From contig JAJDTP010000005.1 of the NCBI GenBank assembly GCA_022827095.1, positions 62,001 through 126,000 on the forward strand: 64,000 nt of DNA, written 5' to 3'. This document shows positions 1 through 9,644 of the stretch, piece by piece; the first letter of the stretch is position 1, and each line of letters opens with the position of its first letter. The position numbers and the translations under genes were made by a program. Below the pieces are notes generated by a model. That model saw nothing but the letters and a program-made list of their open reading frames with translations. It was not told the DNA's origin and ran no database searches. Source of the stretch: Dehalococcoidia bacterium. Lineage in GTDB: Bacteria > Chloroflexota > Dehalococcoidia > Lucifugimonadales > UBA3495.

Positions 1-85
1 CGAGGAGCGCAGCGACGTGGCGATCTCGTTCCCGAGGCGGCGTCCGTTGCCCTGACGAGATTGCCGCGCTTCGCTCGCAATGACA
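1..85. repeat. Composite intergenic repeat, inverted pair
   Basis: Bases 56-84 match 58291-58319 at 26 of 29 positions, so this is a dispersed repeat. Bases 1-29, read on the other strand, resemble the same unit (both start CGAGATxGCC), so the left edge of the window holds two diverging copies in inverted orientation about 30 bp apart. The core CGCGCTTCGCTCG is nearly self-complementary. No gene is seen in the stretch before pdxS. Units of this type are common intergenic repeats in environmental genomes; no mobility gene is attached. Confidence 0.6.
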
Positions 86-124
86 GTTCCCTCGAAACTG
101 GGCACGCGTGAGGTGCCGCGCCAT

Positions 125-153
125 TTGATTGGCCCGGCGGCGGCGGCTATAAT
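125..153 (+). promoter_or_regulatory. Sigma70-type promoter of pdxST
   Basis: TTGATT at 125-130 and a perfect TATAAT at 148-153 are separated by 17 bp. The predicted start of transcription lies about 30 bp before the pdxS ATG, and a strong ribosome binding site TGAGGAGG lies at 178-185. Confidence 0.8.
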
Positions 154-192
154 GGTCGCAAGCATTCGTTTTGTATTTGAGGAGGCGCGCAC

Positions 193-1086
193 ATGGTTGC
201 TGACGTCCTGACCGGTACCTTTACCGTCAAATCCGGCCACGCCCAGATGCTCAAGGGTGGCGTCATTATGGACGTGGTCACCGCCGACCAGGCCCGCATC
301 GCCCAGGAAGCTGGTGCGGTGGCCGTGATGGCTTTGGAGCGAGTGCCCGCAGACATCCGGGCCGACGGCGGTGTTGCGCGCATGAGCGATCCGTCGATGA
401 TCGCCGAGATCATCAACTCCGTCTCCATACCGGTCATGGCCAAGTGCCGCATCGGACACTTCGTCGAAGCACAGATCCTGGAGGCGATGGGCGTGGACTA
501 CGTGGACGAGTCGGAGGTGCTGACCCCCGCCGACGAGCAGCACCACGTCTGGAAGCACGATTTCACCGTCCCATTCGTCTGCGGTTGCCGTGACTTGGGC
601 GAAGCCCTGCGCCGCGTCTCCGAAGGCGCCGCCATGATCCGCACCAAGGGCGAGGCCGGCACGGGCGACGTCGTCGAGGCCGTGCGCCACATGCGGGCGG
701 TGCAGGACGCCATCCGCAAGCTCCGGAACCTGCCGGACGACGAGCTCGTGGTCGAGGCGCGGGACATGCGCGTGAGCCTTGACCTGCTCATGCAGACCCG
801 CGAGGAGGGCCGTCTACCGGTGGTCAACTTCGCCGCCGGTGGCGTGGCCACGCCGGCCGACGCCGCACTCATGATGCAGTTGGGAGCCGATGGCGTCTTC
901 GTGGGCTCGGGCATCTTCAAGTCCGGCGACCCGGTGCGCCGTGGCCATGCTATCGTCCAGGCGGTCACGCACTACAACGACCCGCACATCCTGGCCGACG
1001 TGTCCAAGGACCTGGGCGAGCCCATGGTGGGGCGCAGCGTTCGCGAGCTGTCCGAGCAGGAACTGCTCGCTACGCGCAGCGTCTGA
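193..1086 (+). CDS. pdxS: Pyridoxal 5'-phosphate synthase lyase subunit PdxS
   Basis: PdxS makes PLP from ribose 5-phosphate, glyceraldehyde 3-phosphate and ammonia in the DXP-independent B6 pathway, working in the cytoplasm with the glutaminase PdxT. The 297-residue length is normal. The barrel shows the expected Asp27, the two imine-forming lysines Lys84 (in [10 protein letters not shown]) and Lys152 (in RTKGEAGTG), and the phosphate loop [12 protein letters not shown] and [12 protein letters not shown]. The ATG follows TGAGGAGG by 7 nt. pdxT starts 58 bp downstream, so the two are one operon from the promoter at 125-153. Confidence 0.97.
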   Translation: MVADVLTGTFTVKSGHAQMLKGGVIMDVVTADQARIAQEAGAVAVMALERVPADIRADGGVARMSDPSMIAEIINSVSIPVMAKCRIGHFVEAQILEAMGVDYVDESEVLTPADEQHHVWKHDFTVPFVCGCRDLGEALRRVSEGAAMIRTKGEAGTGDVVEAVRHMRAVQDAIRKLRNLPDDELVVEARDMRVSLDLLMQTREEGRLPVVNFAAGGVATPADAALMMQLGADGVFVGSGIFKSGDPVRRGHAIVQAVTHYNDPHILADVSKDLGEPMVGRSVRELSEQELLATRSV

Positions 1087-1144
1087 TCGGGTTCCCATCG
1101 GTACCAAACTCGTCGAGCTCAAGTCAGAGAGGCCGTTCGGTTAG

Positions 1145-1765
1145 TTGAACATCGGCGTATTAGCGGTTCAAGGCGATTTCGCGGAGCACTGCCATGTGCT
1201 CCGCAGCGTAGGCGTTACGGCCACCGAGGTGCGTTTGCCGAAGCACCTCGAAGAGCTGGACGGCCTCATCATTCCCGGAGGCGAGAGCACGACCCTCAGC
1301 CGGTTGATGTCGCTGTACGAGCTCCGCGAACCAGTGGCTGAGATGGCCAAGCGCGGCAAGGCGGTTTGGGGTACGTGCGCCGGTATGATCATGCTGGCGA
1401 ACGAAATCACCGAAGAAGACCCGGTGCCCATGGCGCTCATGGATGTCGGCGTACAGCGCAACGCCTTCGGTCGTCAGGTGGATTCCTTCGAGCAGGACCT
1501 CCACATTAAGGCGCTGGGTGAGCGCGAATATCACGCGATATTCATCCGCGCTCCCGTCATTATCCGCATTGGTGACCCGGTCGATGTCCTGGCGGCGCTA
1601 CCCGATGGGCGTCCGGTCGCGGTGCAACAGGGCAACATGATGGCCACATCCTTCCATCCCGAGCTCACCGCCGATGCCCGCATTCACCGCTATTTTGTTT
1701 CCCTGGCCGGTGGACCGGCCTTCGATCCGGAAGCGCCCCTCATCGATACGCCCCGTGTCCGCTAG
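1145..1765 (+). CDS. pdxT: Pyridoxal 5'-phosphate synthase glutaminase subunit PdxT
   Basis: This glutamine amidotransferase frees ammonia from glutamine and channels it into PdxS. The 206-residue protein shows the PdxT oxyanion motif GGESTT (45-50), nucleophile Cys78 in WGTCAG, and His171/Glu173 in SFHPE, completing the catalytic triad. The start is a TTG at 1145, chosen because translation from it gives the canonical N-terminus NIGVLAVQGDF; an AGAGAGG lies upstream. The C-terminal ~15 residues run beyond the usual end of the family and look unstructured. Confidence 0.96.
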   Translation: MNIGVLAVQGDFAEHCHVLRSVGVTATEVRLPKHLEELDGLIIPGGESTTLSRLMSLYELREPVAEMAKRGKAVWGTCAGMIMLANEITEEDPVPMALMDVGVQRNAFGRQVDSFEQDLHIKALGEREYHAIFIRAPVIIRIGDPVDVLAALPDGRPVAVQQGNMMATSFHPELTADARIHRYFVSLAGGPAFDPEAPLIDTPRVR

Positions 1766-1847
1766 CCCTCTCCACGCCGAATAACCTTTTGCACCCAAAG
1801 ACCCCGTCACCATAGCTCAGCGAACGCAGCTCCACCGGGAGGCATAG

Positions 1848-3518
<1,671 letters not shown>

Positions 3519-3620
3519 CGACGTGATGCCTGAAACGCGGGGCCGCAATACGCATAACGCCGTTTCCCGCTTCTGATACCCTGACGCCGTTACGTTGATA
3601 CGCAATCGGGAGTCACGGCG

Positions 3621-4301
3621 ATGTCGGGGGTGTTCATAGCCTTTGAGGGTGGCGAAGGGGCCGGCAAGTCCACGCAGGCAAGCATCCTGCACGACGCGCT
3701 CCAGCGAGGGGGCTACTGCACGGAGCTGCTCCGGGAGCCGGGTTCCACCAATCTAGGCGACTACTTGCGGGAGTATCTCATTGGAGAGCAGCCCGTTTCC
3801 CCGCTCGCGGAATTGCTGCTGTTCGAGGCTTCCCGGGCACAGTTGATGACCGAGCGGATTGAGCCGCTGCTGAACAACGGCGCGGTGGTAATAGCAGACC
3901 GTTTCGCCGGCTCGACCATTGCCTACCAAGGATACGGGCGCGGCGTTGATCTGGATCGGATCGGATGGCTGAACGACCTTGCTACAGGCGGCCTTTATCC
4001 TGACTTGACCATTTTGTTGGACATCGACCCTCCAGAAGGGTTGAAACGGGCCAATAGGCGGAAACAGGAACCGAGACAGCAATTGCGCCTGCCGCTAGGC
4101 GATATAACGACCGACCGTTTTGAAGGAGAGGCAACGAACTTCCATTACCGCGTAAGTCATGGGTTCCTCCAGCAAGCCGCAGCCAACCCGGGCGCCTGGC
4201 ACGTCATTGAGGGCAATGGTTCGATAGATGACGTTGCTGCCGCAGTGTGGGCAGCCGTATGCCCTGTATTGCCCGCGAGAGCCGTGGCCCCCGGCGGCTG
4301 A
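3621..4301 (+). CDS. tmk: Thymidylate kinase
   Basis: Phosphorylates dTMP to dTDP in DNA precursor synthesis. The protein begins with IAFEGGEGAGKST, the thymidylate kinase P-loop, then has the dTMP-binding DRFAGSTIAYQGYGRG (residues about 94-109) and the acidic LLDIDPPEGLKR strand. The LID region (RRKQEPRQ...TTDRFEGE) is longer than usual. The ATG at 3621 has a GGGAG upstream. The 3' end carries about 15 extra residues rich in Ala and Pro. A GC hairpin follows and separates it from a convergent gene. Confidence 0.93.
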   Translation: MSGVFIAFEGGEGAGKSTQASILHDALQRGGYCTELLREPGSTNLGDYLREYLIGEQPVSPLAELLLFEASRAQLMTERIEPLLNNGAVVIADRFAGSTIAYQGYGRGVDLDRIGWLNDLATGGLYPDLTILLDIDPPEGLKRANRRKQEPRQQLRLPLGDITTDRFEGEATNFHYRVSHGFLQQAAANPGAWHVIEGNGSIDDVAAAVWAAVCPVLPARAVAPGG

Positions 4302-4323
4302 ACCGCTTTCCGGCCAACAAACA

Positions 4324-4347
4324 GCCGCCGCCCTTATGGGCGGCGGC
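4324..4347. terminator. Bidirectional hairpin between tmk and selW-like gene
   Basis: A perfect 10-bp stem (GCCGCCGCCC paired with 4338-4347) closes a TTAT loop. It lies between two convergent genes. On the minus strand it is followed by TGTTTGTTGG, on the plus strand by CTTCAAATC, so it is a better terminator for the minus-strand gene. Confidence 0.65.
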
Positions 4348-4372
4348 CTTCAAATCCGTTTGGTGTGCGCGA

Positions 4373-4660
4373 CTAGTTGTCGGCAGCCACGGCCAGGTCG
4401 GCCTGCGCGATCCTCGCGGAGATGACTTCCTTCATCTTGCGGACGCGGCCCAGCTCGGGGTAGATGTTCCCCTCGGCCTTCTTGTCAAAGATCTTCTCGC
4501 CGTCCACGAACACTTCCATGATGCCTTGGCCGCGCGGGGAGATGGTGATGGCGGCGTCGCCGCCGTAGGCCCGGAAAAACTCGTTCGCCATCCACGTGGC
4601 GGTAGCGTGGTGCTGTCAAGGCACGCAATAGGTAATCTCGATCTGGACTTTGCCTTCCAT
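4373..4660 (-). CDS. SelW/Rdx-family selenoprotein (in-frame UGA, CxxU)
   Basis: A 95-residue thioredoxin-like protein of the SelT/SelW/SelH (Rdx) family. Read from the ATG at 4660 the N-terminus is MEGKVQIEITYC followed by V-P-TGA. The TGA (4618-4616) sits exactly where the family has its second redox residue, giving C12-V-P-U15. The frame then continues through ATWMANEFFRAYGGD, GIMEVFVDGEKIFDKK and EGNIYPELGRVRKMKE, the normal SelW body. A near-perfect ribosome binding site GGAGGAG (4665-4671) lies 4 nt before the ATG at 4660, whereas the internal ATG at 4591 has none. A short ORF called from 4591 would lose the active site. Thiol-based redox function is inferred from the family. Confidence 0.85.
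4589..4612 (-). promoter_or_regulatory. Candidate bacterial SECIS hairpin of the SelW-like gene
   Basis: Starting 4 nt after the UGA, the mRNA can fold CACCACG against CGUGG-A-UG (7 bp with one bulged A) around a 9-nt loop that contains a G 16 nt from the UGA. Position and size fit the loose bacterial SECIS pattern; folding was done by eye. Confidence 0.5.
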
Positions 4661-4778
4661 GTTTCTCCTCCGAATGGAGCGTGTATTTTTTGGCGATTGC
4701 CTTGCGAATTTTATCACAAATGAAAAGACGTTCCAACAACCGCGTTGTCACTCGCGTACTCAGTTTGCGGCGGAGAAA

Positions 4779-4891
4779 CGTCAGAAGCAGGATTCACGGG
4801 ATTTAATGATTTGCAGGATTGGGAGATCCCTATATCACAAAACGGTTCCAATCCTGACAATCCCCAAATCTTGAAAATCCTGCTTCTGACG
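4779..4891. repeat. Long imperfect inverted repeat
   Basis: The 330-bp stretch before cysC holds no gene but carries this palindrome. The outer arms 4779-4794 and 4876-4891 are perfect 16-bp complements (CGTCAGAAGCAGGATT). Inner parts also match: GATTT, GATT and CAGGATTGG recur in both arms, giving arms of about 45 bp around a short centre. It is AT-richer than its surroundings. It resembles palindromic intergenic elements built on the GCAGGATT/AATCCTGC theme. It could form a cruciform or a stable RNA hairpin. Confidence 0.7.
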
Positions 4892-4950
4892 ATTTACGAA
4901 AGCGGATACGCGGCGGCGTACCGGGAGCGTATTTGCCAATCGGGCTGCGA

Positions 4951-4956
4951 TATAAT
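4951..4956 (+). promoter_or_regulatory. -10 box of cysC
   Basis: Perfect TATAAT followed by CGCC, 32 bp before the cysC ATG. The best TTG-like hexamer (TTGCCA at 4933-4938) is only 12 bp away, too close, so the -35 is weak or absent. Confidence 0.6.
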
Positions 4957-4987
4957 CGCCGGCGATAACTGATCCTCGGTGTGCGAT

Positions 4988-5632
4988 ATGGGCAACCAAT
5001 CTGAAGTGTTCTGGCAGGACTACGCCGTATCCCGGCGCGACCGGACCGCGCTGCTCGACCAGGACCCGTTGGTCCTCTGGTTCACTGGCTTGTCCGGCGC
5101 CGGCAAGACGACGCTGGCCAACTGCCTGGCCAAACGCCTGTACGACTGCGGGTACGCGACCTACGTTCTGGACGGGGACAACCTGCGCCACGGCCTCAAC
5201 CGGGACCTGGATTTCAGCGTGGCGGCGCGCCACGAAAACGTGCGGCGTATGGCGGAAGTGGCTGGCCTCATGTACGACGCCGGCCTGATCACCCTGGCGG
5301 CCTGCATCTCCCCGTTCAAGACGGAACGGGACTTCGCCAGGAGTCTGGTGCCGGACGGCAAATTCGTCGAGGTGTTTGTCGATACCCCGCTGTCGCTGTG
5401 TGAGCAAAGGGACAACAAGGGTCTCTACCGCCGGGCCCGGGCCGGGGAAATCGTCAATTTCACCGGTATCGACTCGCCGTTCGAGCGCCCGGAGGACCCG
5501 GAGATCGCCATCAACACCACTGGTCGCTCGCCCGCTGATTGCATCGAGGCCATCATGGACTACCTGTCTGCCCACCGGCTCATTACGGTCGCTGGACAGC
5601 AGCGGCGTAGCGAGAACCGACTTCAGGCATAA
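4988..5632 (+). CDS. cysC: Adenylylsulfate (APS) kinase
   Basis: Phosphorylates adenosine 5'-phosphosulfate to PAPS, the sulfuryl donor. P-loop GLSGAGKTT, then VLDGDNLRHGLNRDL, the APS-binding HENVRRMAEVAGLM, and SPFKTERDFAR all match CysC. The protein is 214 residues, normal for a stand-alone kinase. The start is uncertain: the ATG at 4988 is chosen, a GTG three codons upstream (4979) is possible, and neither has a clear ribosome binding site. The arylsulfotransferase-like gene 3 kb away is another sulfur-group enzyme, but no sulfate adenylyltransferase is nearby. Confidence 0.93.
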   Translation: MGNQSEVFWQDYAVSRRDRTALLDQDPLVLWFTGLSGAGKTTLANCLAKRLYDCGYATYVLDGDNLRHGLNRDLDFSVAARHENVRRMAEVAGLMYDAGLITLAACISPFKTERDFARSLVPDGKFVEVFVDTPLSLCEQRDNKGLYRRARAGEIVNFTGIDSPFERPEDPEIAINTTGRSPADCIEAIMDYLSAHRLITVAGQQRRSENRLQA

Positions 5633-5697
5633 CGGAGACAGCGCCGGATCGAGGTTCGCCGAGGCCGGGTTCTGCGTCTCCACGAACGCTGGGTCGA

Positions 5698-5727
5698 TTG
5701 GCAACACTAGCCGCGCAACGTTATAAT
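5698..5727 (+). promoter_or_regulatory. Promoter of ilvE
   Basis: TTGGCA (5698-5703) and TATAAT (5722-5727) are separated by 18 bp. The ribosome binding site AAAGGGGG lies just before the GTG at 5760. No T-box or leader peptide is seen in the short leader. Confidence 0.75.
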
Positions 5728-5759
5728 GCCTCGAATTCTTTGCTCAAAGGGGGCATTAC

Positions 5760-6722
5760 GTGACTACCAATGGCCAGGCTTCCTTCAATGCCGATGAACT
5801 GCAGGTGTTTTTCCGCGGGCAGTTTGTACCAGCCAGCGAGGCCAGGGTAAGCGTAATGACCCACGCCCTCCACTACGGGACGGGTGTATTCGAGGGTATC
5901 CGCGGCAACTGGAACCAGGAGCAGGGCGCGATCAATATCTTTCGCATGCGGGAGCACTACGAACGGCTGCTGGACGGATGCCGCATTCTCATGCTGGACA
6001 TCCCCTACTCGGCAGACGACCTCTGTGACATCACCGTGCAGCTGGTGGAGCGCAACGGGCACGATACGGACATTTATATCCGCCCGCTGGCGTACAAGAG
6101 CCAGGAACTAGTCGCTAACCTCAAGCTCCAGGAGCTGGAGTCGGACTTCACCCTTATCACGGTGCCGTTCGGCAACTATCTGGGCAGTGATCGGTTGCGT
6201 TGCTGCACTTCGTCCTGGCGTCGCGTTGACGACCCGATGATCCCGGCGCGCATCAAGGCCTGCGGCATCTACATCAACAGCATTCTCGCCAAGACCGAGG
6301 CCACCATCGCGGGTTTCGACGAAGCCATCCTGCTGAACCACGACGGGCACGTGTCGGAGGGGTCCGGCGAGAACATTTTCATGGTCAAGAACGGGGTGAT
6401 CTACACTCCGCCGCTGGAGGACAACGTCCTGGGCGGCATCACCCGCGACACGATCATGCAGTTGGCCGCGGCCGAAATGGGCAAGGAAGTGCAGATGCGC
6501 ACCATCGACCGCAGTGAGTTGTACCTTGCGGACGAGGTGTTCCTCAGCGGCACCGCCGCCCACTTGACTCCGGTGGTTGAGCTGGACTTCCGGCCCATTG
6601 CCGACGGTCAACCCGGACCGATCACGACGCAGTTGCAGCGCATGTACTTCGATATCGTGGTCGGCAACAATCCCAAGTACCGGCACTGGTGCACGCAGGT
6701 AAGGCAGCCCGTAGCGGCTTAG
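5760..6722 (+). CDS. ilvE: Branched-chain amino acid aminotransferase
   Basis: PLP-dependent fold-type IV transaminase for the last step of Val/Leu/Ile synthesis. The 320 residues include HALHYGTGVFEGIRG, the PLP lysine Lys166 in ARIKACGIYINS, EAILLNHDGHVSEGSGENIF and the phosphate-binding GGITRDTIMQLA, then FLSGTAAHLTPV. GTG start at 5760 with AAAGGGGG upstream. It follows cysC by 127 bp with its own promoter, and plsY begins 27 bp downstream. The fold also covers D-amino acid transaminases, but motif spacing and length favour IlvE. Confidence 0.93.
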   Translation: MTTNGQASFNADELQVFFRGQFVPASEARVSVMTHALHYGTGVFEGIRGNWNQEQGAINIFRMREHYERLLDGCRILMLDIPYSADDLCDITVQLVERNGHDTDIYIRPLAYKSQELVANLKLQELESDFTLITVPFGNYLGSDRLRCCTSSWRRVDDPMIPARIKACGIYINSILAKTEATIAGFDEAILLNHDGHVSEGSGENIFMVKNGVIYTPPLEDNVLGGITRDTIMQLAAAEMGKEVQMRTIDRSELYLADEVFLSGTAAHLTPVVELDFRPIADGQPGPITTQLQRMYFDIVVGNNPKYRHWCTQVRQPVAA

Positions 6723-6749
6723 GGAGATCGCCCAGCCGGAGAAGCGGGG

Positions 6750-7418
6750 ATGCTTGGGCTGTTTGGCGCGGCCGCCCTATGCGGCTACCTGCTGGGCAGC
6801 ATTCCCACTGCCTACCTGGCGGTGCGTTGGGTCACCAGGGGCGCGGTTGACATTCGTCAGGCCGGCGACGGCAACGCCGGGGCCAACAACGTCAACCGCG
6901 TCTGCGGCCGGCGGTGGGCCATTCTGGTCGGCGCGGTAGATATCGCCAAAGGCGTGGCGGTGGTGCTGGCGTTCAACCTGCTGTCCCGTCTGGTTAACCC
7001 CGCGCTGGCCGGCATCCCTTCAGGTTTGCCCGACTCACTGGCTCCGGCCTTCGCCTTGACCCCGGTGGGTATGCTGGCCGGCGCGGCCACCATGGCCGGG
7101 CAAATCTGGCCGATCTGGTTGAAATTTCACGGCGGTCGCGGAGCGGCAACGGCCCTGGGGATCACCGGAGCCGCGCTGCCGGCCGCGGTGCTGATTATGG
7201 CATTGCCGTGCATCGCGGTCCTGGTACTTACCAGAAGCACCATTATCGCGTTGCCGTTCATCTATCTCACCTCTATGGTGCTGGCCCGGGCGGTTTTTGA
7301 CGTCGGCTGGGGAGCCATTGGTTATTGCCTGGGCATCTTTATTGCGGTGGGAGCGGTGCACTTCTGGGCAGTGCGCTCCCGCCGGCCGGTCGGTAGAGCT
7401 ACCCCCGGCCGTGGATAG
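6750..7418 (+). CDS. Divergent PlsY-like glycerol-3-phosphate acyltransferase
   Basis: A 222-residue polytopic membrane protein of the PlsY family, which acylates glycerol 3-phosphate from acyl-phosphate. It keeps GSIPTAYLAVRW near the N-terminus, but the signature motifs differ from canonical PlsY: GSGN reads GDGN, GATNV reads GANNV, and GGKGVAT reads GGRGAAT. About six hydrophobic segments are visible. The changes lie in the substrate-binding loops, so substrate or acyl donor may differ, and another plsY may exist elsewhere. It is probably co-transcribed with ilvE (27 bp gap) and converges on the transporter gene. Confidence 0.75.
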   Translation: MLGLFGAAALCGYLLGSIPTAYLAVRWVTRGAVDIRQAGDGNAGANNVNRVCGRRWAILVGAVDIAKGVAVVLAFNLLSRLVNPALAGIPSGLPDSLAPAFALTPVGMLAGAATMAGQIWPIWLKFHGGRGAATALGITGAALPAAVLIMALPCIAVLVLTRSTIIALPFIYLTSMVLARAVFDVGWGAIGYCLGIFIAVGAVHFWAVRSRRPVGRATPGRG

Positions 7419-7427
7419 GGCGCCTCG

Positions 7428-8324
7428 TCACAGCGCCGCCAGCATCGTCGTGCCGCCGACGATCATCGCGATGGCAAATGCCTTTGCCGCCAATGCCTGG
7501 GGTCGCAATGACTCCTGCATCATTCCAAACGTCCTCCAGCTCAGCAGGGTACCCACCACGAACACGAACAGCGGGCGGGTGGCCAGGATCGCCGATGCCA
7601 GCGAGACCGACCCGAGGTCGAACGACCAGATAAACAGCAGTATTGCCAACTGCGGCAGCAATCCTTCTCCGATGACGAAGGTAGTCAGTGCGGGGCCGGA
7701 ACCCAGGCCTTTCCACAGCCTCCTCCAGTTCGCCGGCCGGCCGAAAATGGCGAACGCGGGTACCATGCCCATCATCTGCAATCCGGAGGCCTCCCACGGG
7801 TTCAGGTCGGCCAAGACCCATTTGCCCAGGAAAAACGCCAAACCCAGGGTGATTGAGCTCCCTACCAGGGCGGTCAACCCGGGGGTCAGTTTCAGCAGTC
7901 CCCGTCCGAAGGACTCCACGGATACCAGCGCGACGCCTGCGACCACCAGCGCGATCGCTGCCCATTGCGGCGGCGTTATGGTCTCGCCCAAAATCGCCAT
8001 GGCAAGCAGCGCCACGAGGATGGGGTTGGTTTGACTTACCGCGACCGCGCGCGAGGCTTCTCCAAGTTTGAGTCCCAGGAACAGGAACAACAGCCCCGCG
8101 CCCAGGCTCACCCCGGACAGCAGCGCGATGAGCACCGTAGCCAAAGATGCTCCGGTGGGCCAGCCGACGGCCAACAACACAATCGCCGCGCAGATCGAAC
8201 GGGTCAGGATGGAACCAGCGCCCAGTGCTCCCACGCCGTCCAGGTAGTTATCCAGTAACCGTTTGTGCGCGATGTTGGCGAGGCCGAGCGAAGCGGCGCT
8301 GCAGATGGCCAGGAAGATCCACAC
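7428..8324 (-). CDS. EamA/DMT-family transporter
   Basis: A 298-residue membrane protein with about ten hydrophobic segments arranged as two EamA halves, typical of drug/metabolite exporters of the DMT superfamily. The first half holds LGLKLGEASRAVAVSQTNPILVALLAMAILGE, the usual conserved end of an EamA repeat. The substrate cannot be read from sequence. The start is a GTG at 8324 with no strong ribosome binding site. It converges on plsY with 9 bp between stops. Confidence 0.8.
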   Translation of the reverse strand: MWIFLAICSAASLGLANIAHKRLLDNYLDGVGALGAGSILTRSICAAIVLLAVGWPTGASLATVLIALLSGVSLGAGLLFLFLGLKLGEASRAVAVSQTNPILVALLAMAILGETITPPQWAAIALVVAGVALVSVESFGRGLLKLTPGLTALVGSSITLGLAFFLGKWVLADLNPWEASGLQMMGMVPAFAIFGRPANWRRLWKGLGSGPALTTFVIGEGLLPQLAILLFIWSFDLGSVSLASAILATRPLFVFVVGTLLSWRTFGMMQESLRPQALAAKAFAIAMIVGGTTMLAAL

Positions 8325-8452
8325 GACTAAGGCGCTATCCTTGGGAGCGTCAGCGTATCACCACGCACCGCGCTCGTGGTTGCGGCGGTGGGCGGCGTAA
8401 GGCCCACGCAGTATAACCCGCGCGCAAGCCGGGTCTGCGCCGGCTCCCCTGC

Positions 8453-8458
8453 TATAAT
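8453..8458 (+). promoter_or_regulatory. -10 box of the arylsulfotransferase-like gene
   Basis: Perfect TATAAT followed by CGCG, 32 bp before the ATG at 8491. No convincing -35 is seen at 16-18 bp. Confidence 0.55.
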
Positions 8459-8490
8459 CGCGCCGGATTTGAAACAGCGGAGGTACACGA

Positions 8491-9618
8491 ATGGGCTGGT
8501 CGATTCACCATCCGGTCGGGCTGATCCACCACACGGCGGCGGCGTGTCAGCGGGGATACACACTATTCTCCACCACTCGGGGCGGCAAGGATGCTTACCT
8601 CATCGACATGCAGGGCAACGTCGTCCACCGGTGGCACTCGCCCGAGGGCATCCACTATTCCTACTTGCTGGACAACGGTAACCTGCTGTGCCGCACCTTG
8701 CCTCCTGAGGATGCCGGCGGCATCGAGACCGTGGGCGGTTCGTCTGCCAGCATCATCGAACTGGACTGGGACAGCAACCTGGTCTGGGCGTACCGCGACA
8801 ACACCCTGCACCACGATTACGAGCGGCTGCCCAACGGCAACACCCTGCTGCTGATGTGGGATCCTATCCCAGAGGATTTGGCAGCCCAGGTGCAGGGCGG
8901 CTACGACGTGGATTTCGCCCCGGGGATGCTCGGCGACGTGGTTCGTGAAGTGACGCCGGACGGCGCGACCGTTTGGGAATGGAGGTCATGGGAGCACCTG
9001 GATCCGTCCGAAGACATTCTCGGTCCGCTGGATGCCCGGCGGGAATGGACCCACGGGAATTGCTTGAACGTCACCCCCGACGGCGACCTGCTGGTAAGCT
9101 TCCGTTTGACCAGCACCGTGGGCATCGTCGACCGCGCCACCGGAGCCTTCAGTTGGAAGTGGGGCCCGGGCGAGATCGACCACCAGCATCATCCCACCTG
9201 GCTGGACAACGGACGGGTGCTGATCTTCGACAACGGCTCCCACAGGCGCGGCACCAGTTTCTCCCGCGTGGTGGAGGTGGATCCGGCTACCAACGAGATC
9301 CATTGGCAGTACCAGGGAATGCCCGCCATCTCCTTCTACAGTTACAACATCAGCAGCGCCGAGCGTCAGCCCAACGGGAACACCCTGATCTGCGAGGGCG
9401 CGCCGGGCCGCATGTTCGAGGTCACTCCCCGAGGTGAGATCATCTGGGAATACATCAACCCGTTCTTCCTCTACAGCGCCGCCGCCGGCGGCGCGGGCGG
9501 CATGGAATACACCAACGCCACCTTCCGCTGCCACCGCTACAGCCCGGACCACCCGGCGCTGGCCGGCAAGGACCTCGATCCGGGGCGCCACGCTGTTTTG
9601 AACAACGTGATGCGGTAA
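8491..9618 (+). CDS. Arylsulfotransferase (ASST)-like beta-propeller protein
   Basis: A 375-residue protein made of repeated propeller blades of the form 'dG.vv..W' and 'LpNGNtLl' (for example YERLPNGNTLLLMWD, TPDGDLLVSFR, QPNGNTLICEG), as in the ASST family, which moves sulfate between phenols without PAPS. It has histidine-rich loops (GEIDHQHHPTWLDNG, LHHDYERLPNG) but no visible signal peptide, whereas classical ASST enzymes are periplasmic, so the location and reaction are uncertain. ATG with GGAGG 8 nt upstream, single-gene unit with its own -10. Confidence 0.72.
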   Translation: MGWSIHHPVGLIHHTAAACQRGYTLFSTTRGGKDAYLIDMQGNVVHRWHSPEGIHYSYLLDNGNLLCRTLPPEDAGGIETVGGSSASIIELDWDSNLVWAYRDNTLHHDYERLPNGNTLLLMWDPIPEDLAAQVQGGYDVDFAPGMLGDVVREVTPDGATVWEWRSWEHLDPSEDILGPLDARREWTHGNCLNVTPDGDLLVSFRLTSTVGIVDRATGAFSWKWGPGEIDHQHHPTWLDNGRVLIFDNGSHRRGTSFSRVVEVDPATNEIHWQYQGMPAISFYSYNISSAERQPNGNTLICEGAPGRMFEVTPRGEIIWEYINPFFLYSAAAGGAGGMEYTNATFRCHRYSPDHPALAGKDLDPGRHAVLNNVMR

Positions 9619-9644
9619 TGCGGGGCCGCTTGGAGTTGTCCGAA

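Noticed and set aside
4373-4591. A 72-residue gene starting at the internal ATG 4591
   Set aside because: No ribosome binding site there and the redox motif would be lost; the upstream ATG at 4660 with GGAGGAG and a recoded UGA explains the whole region.
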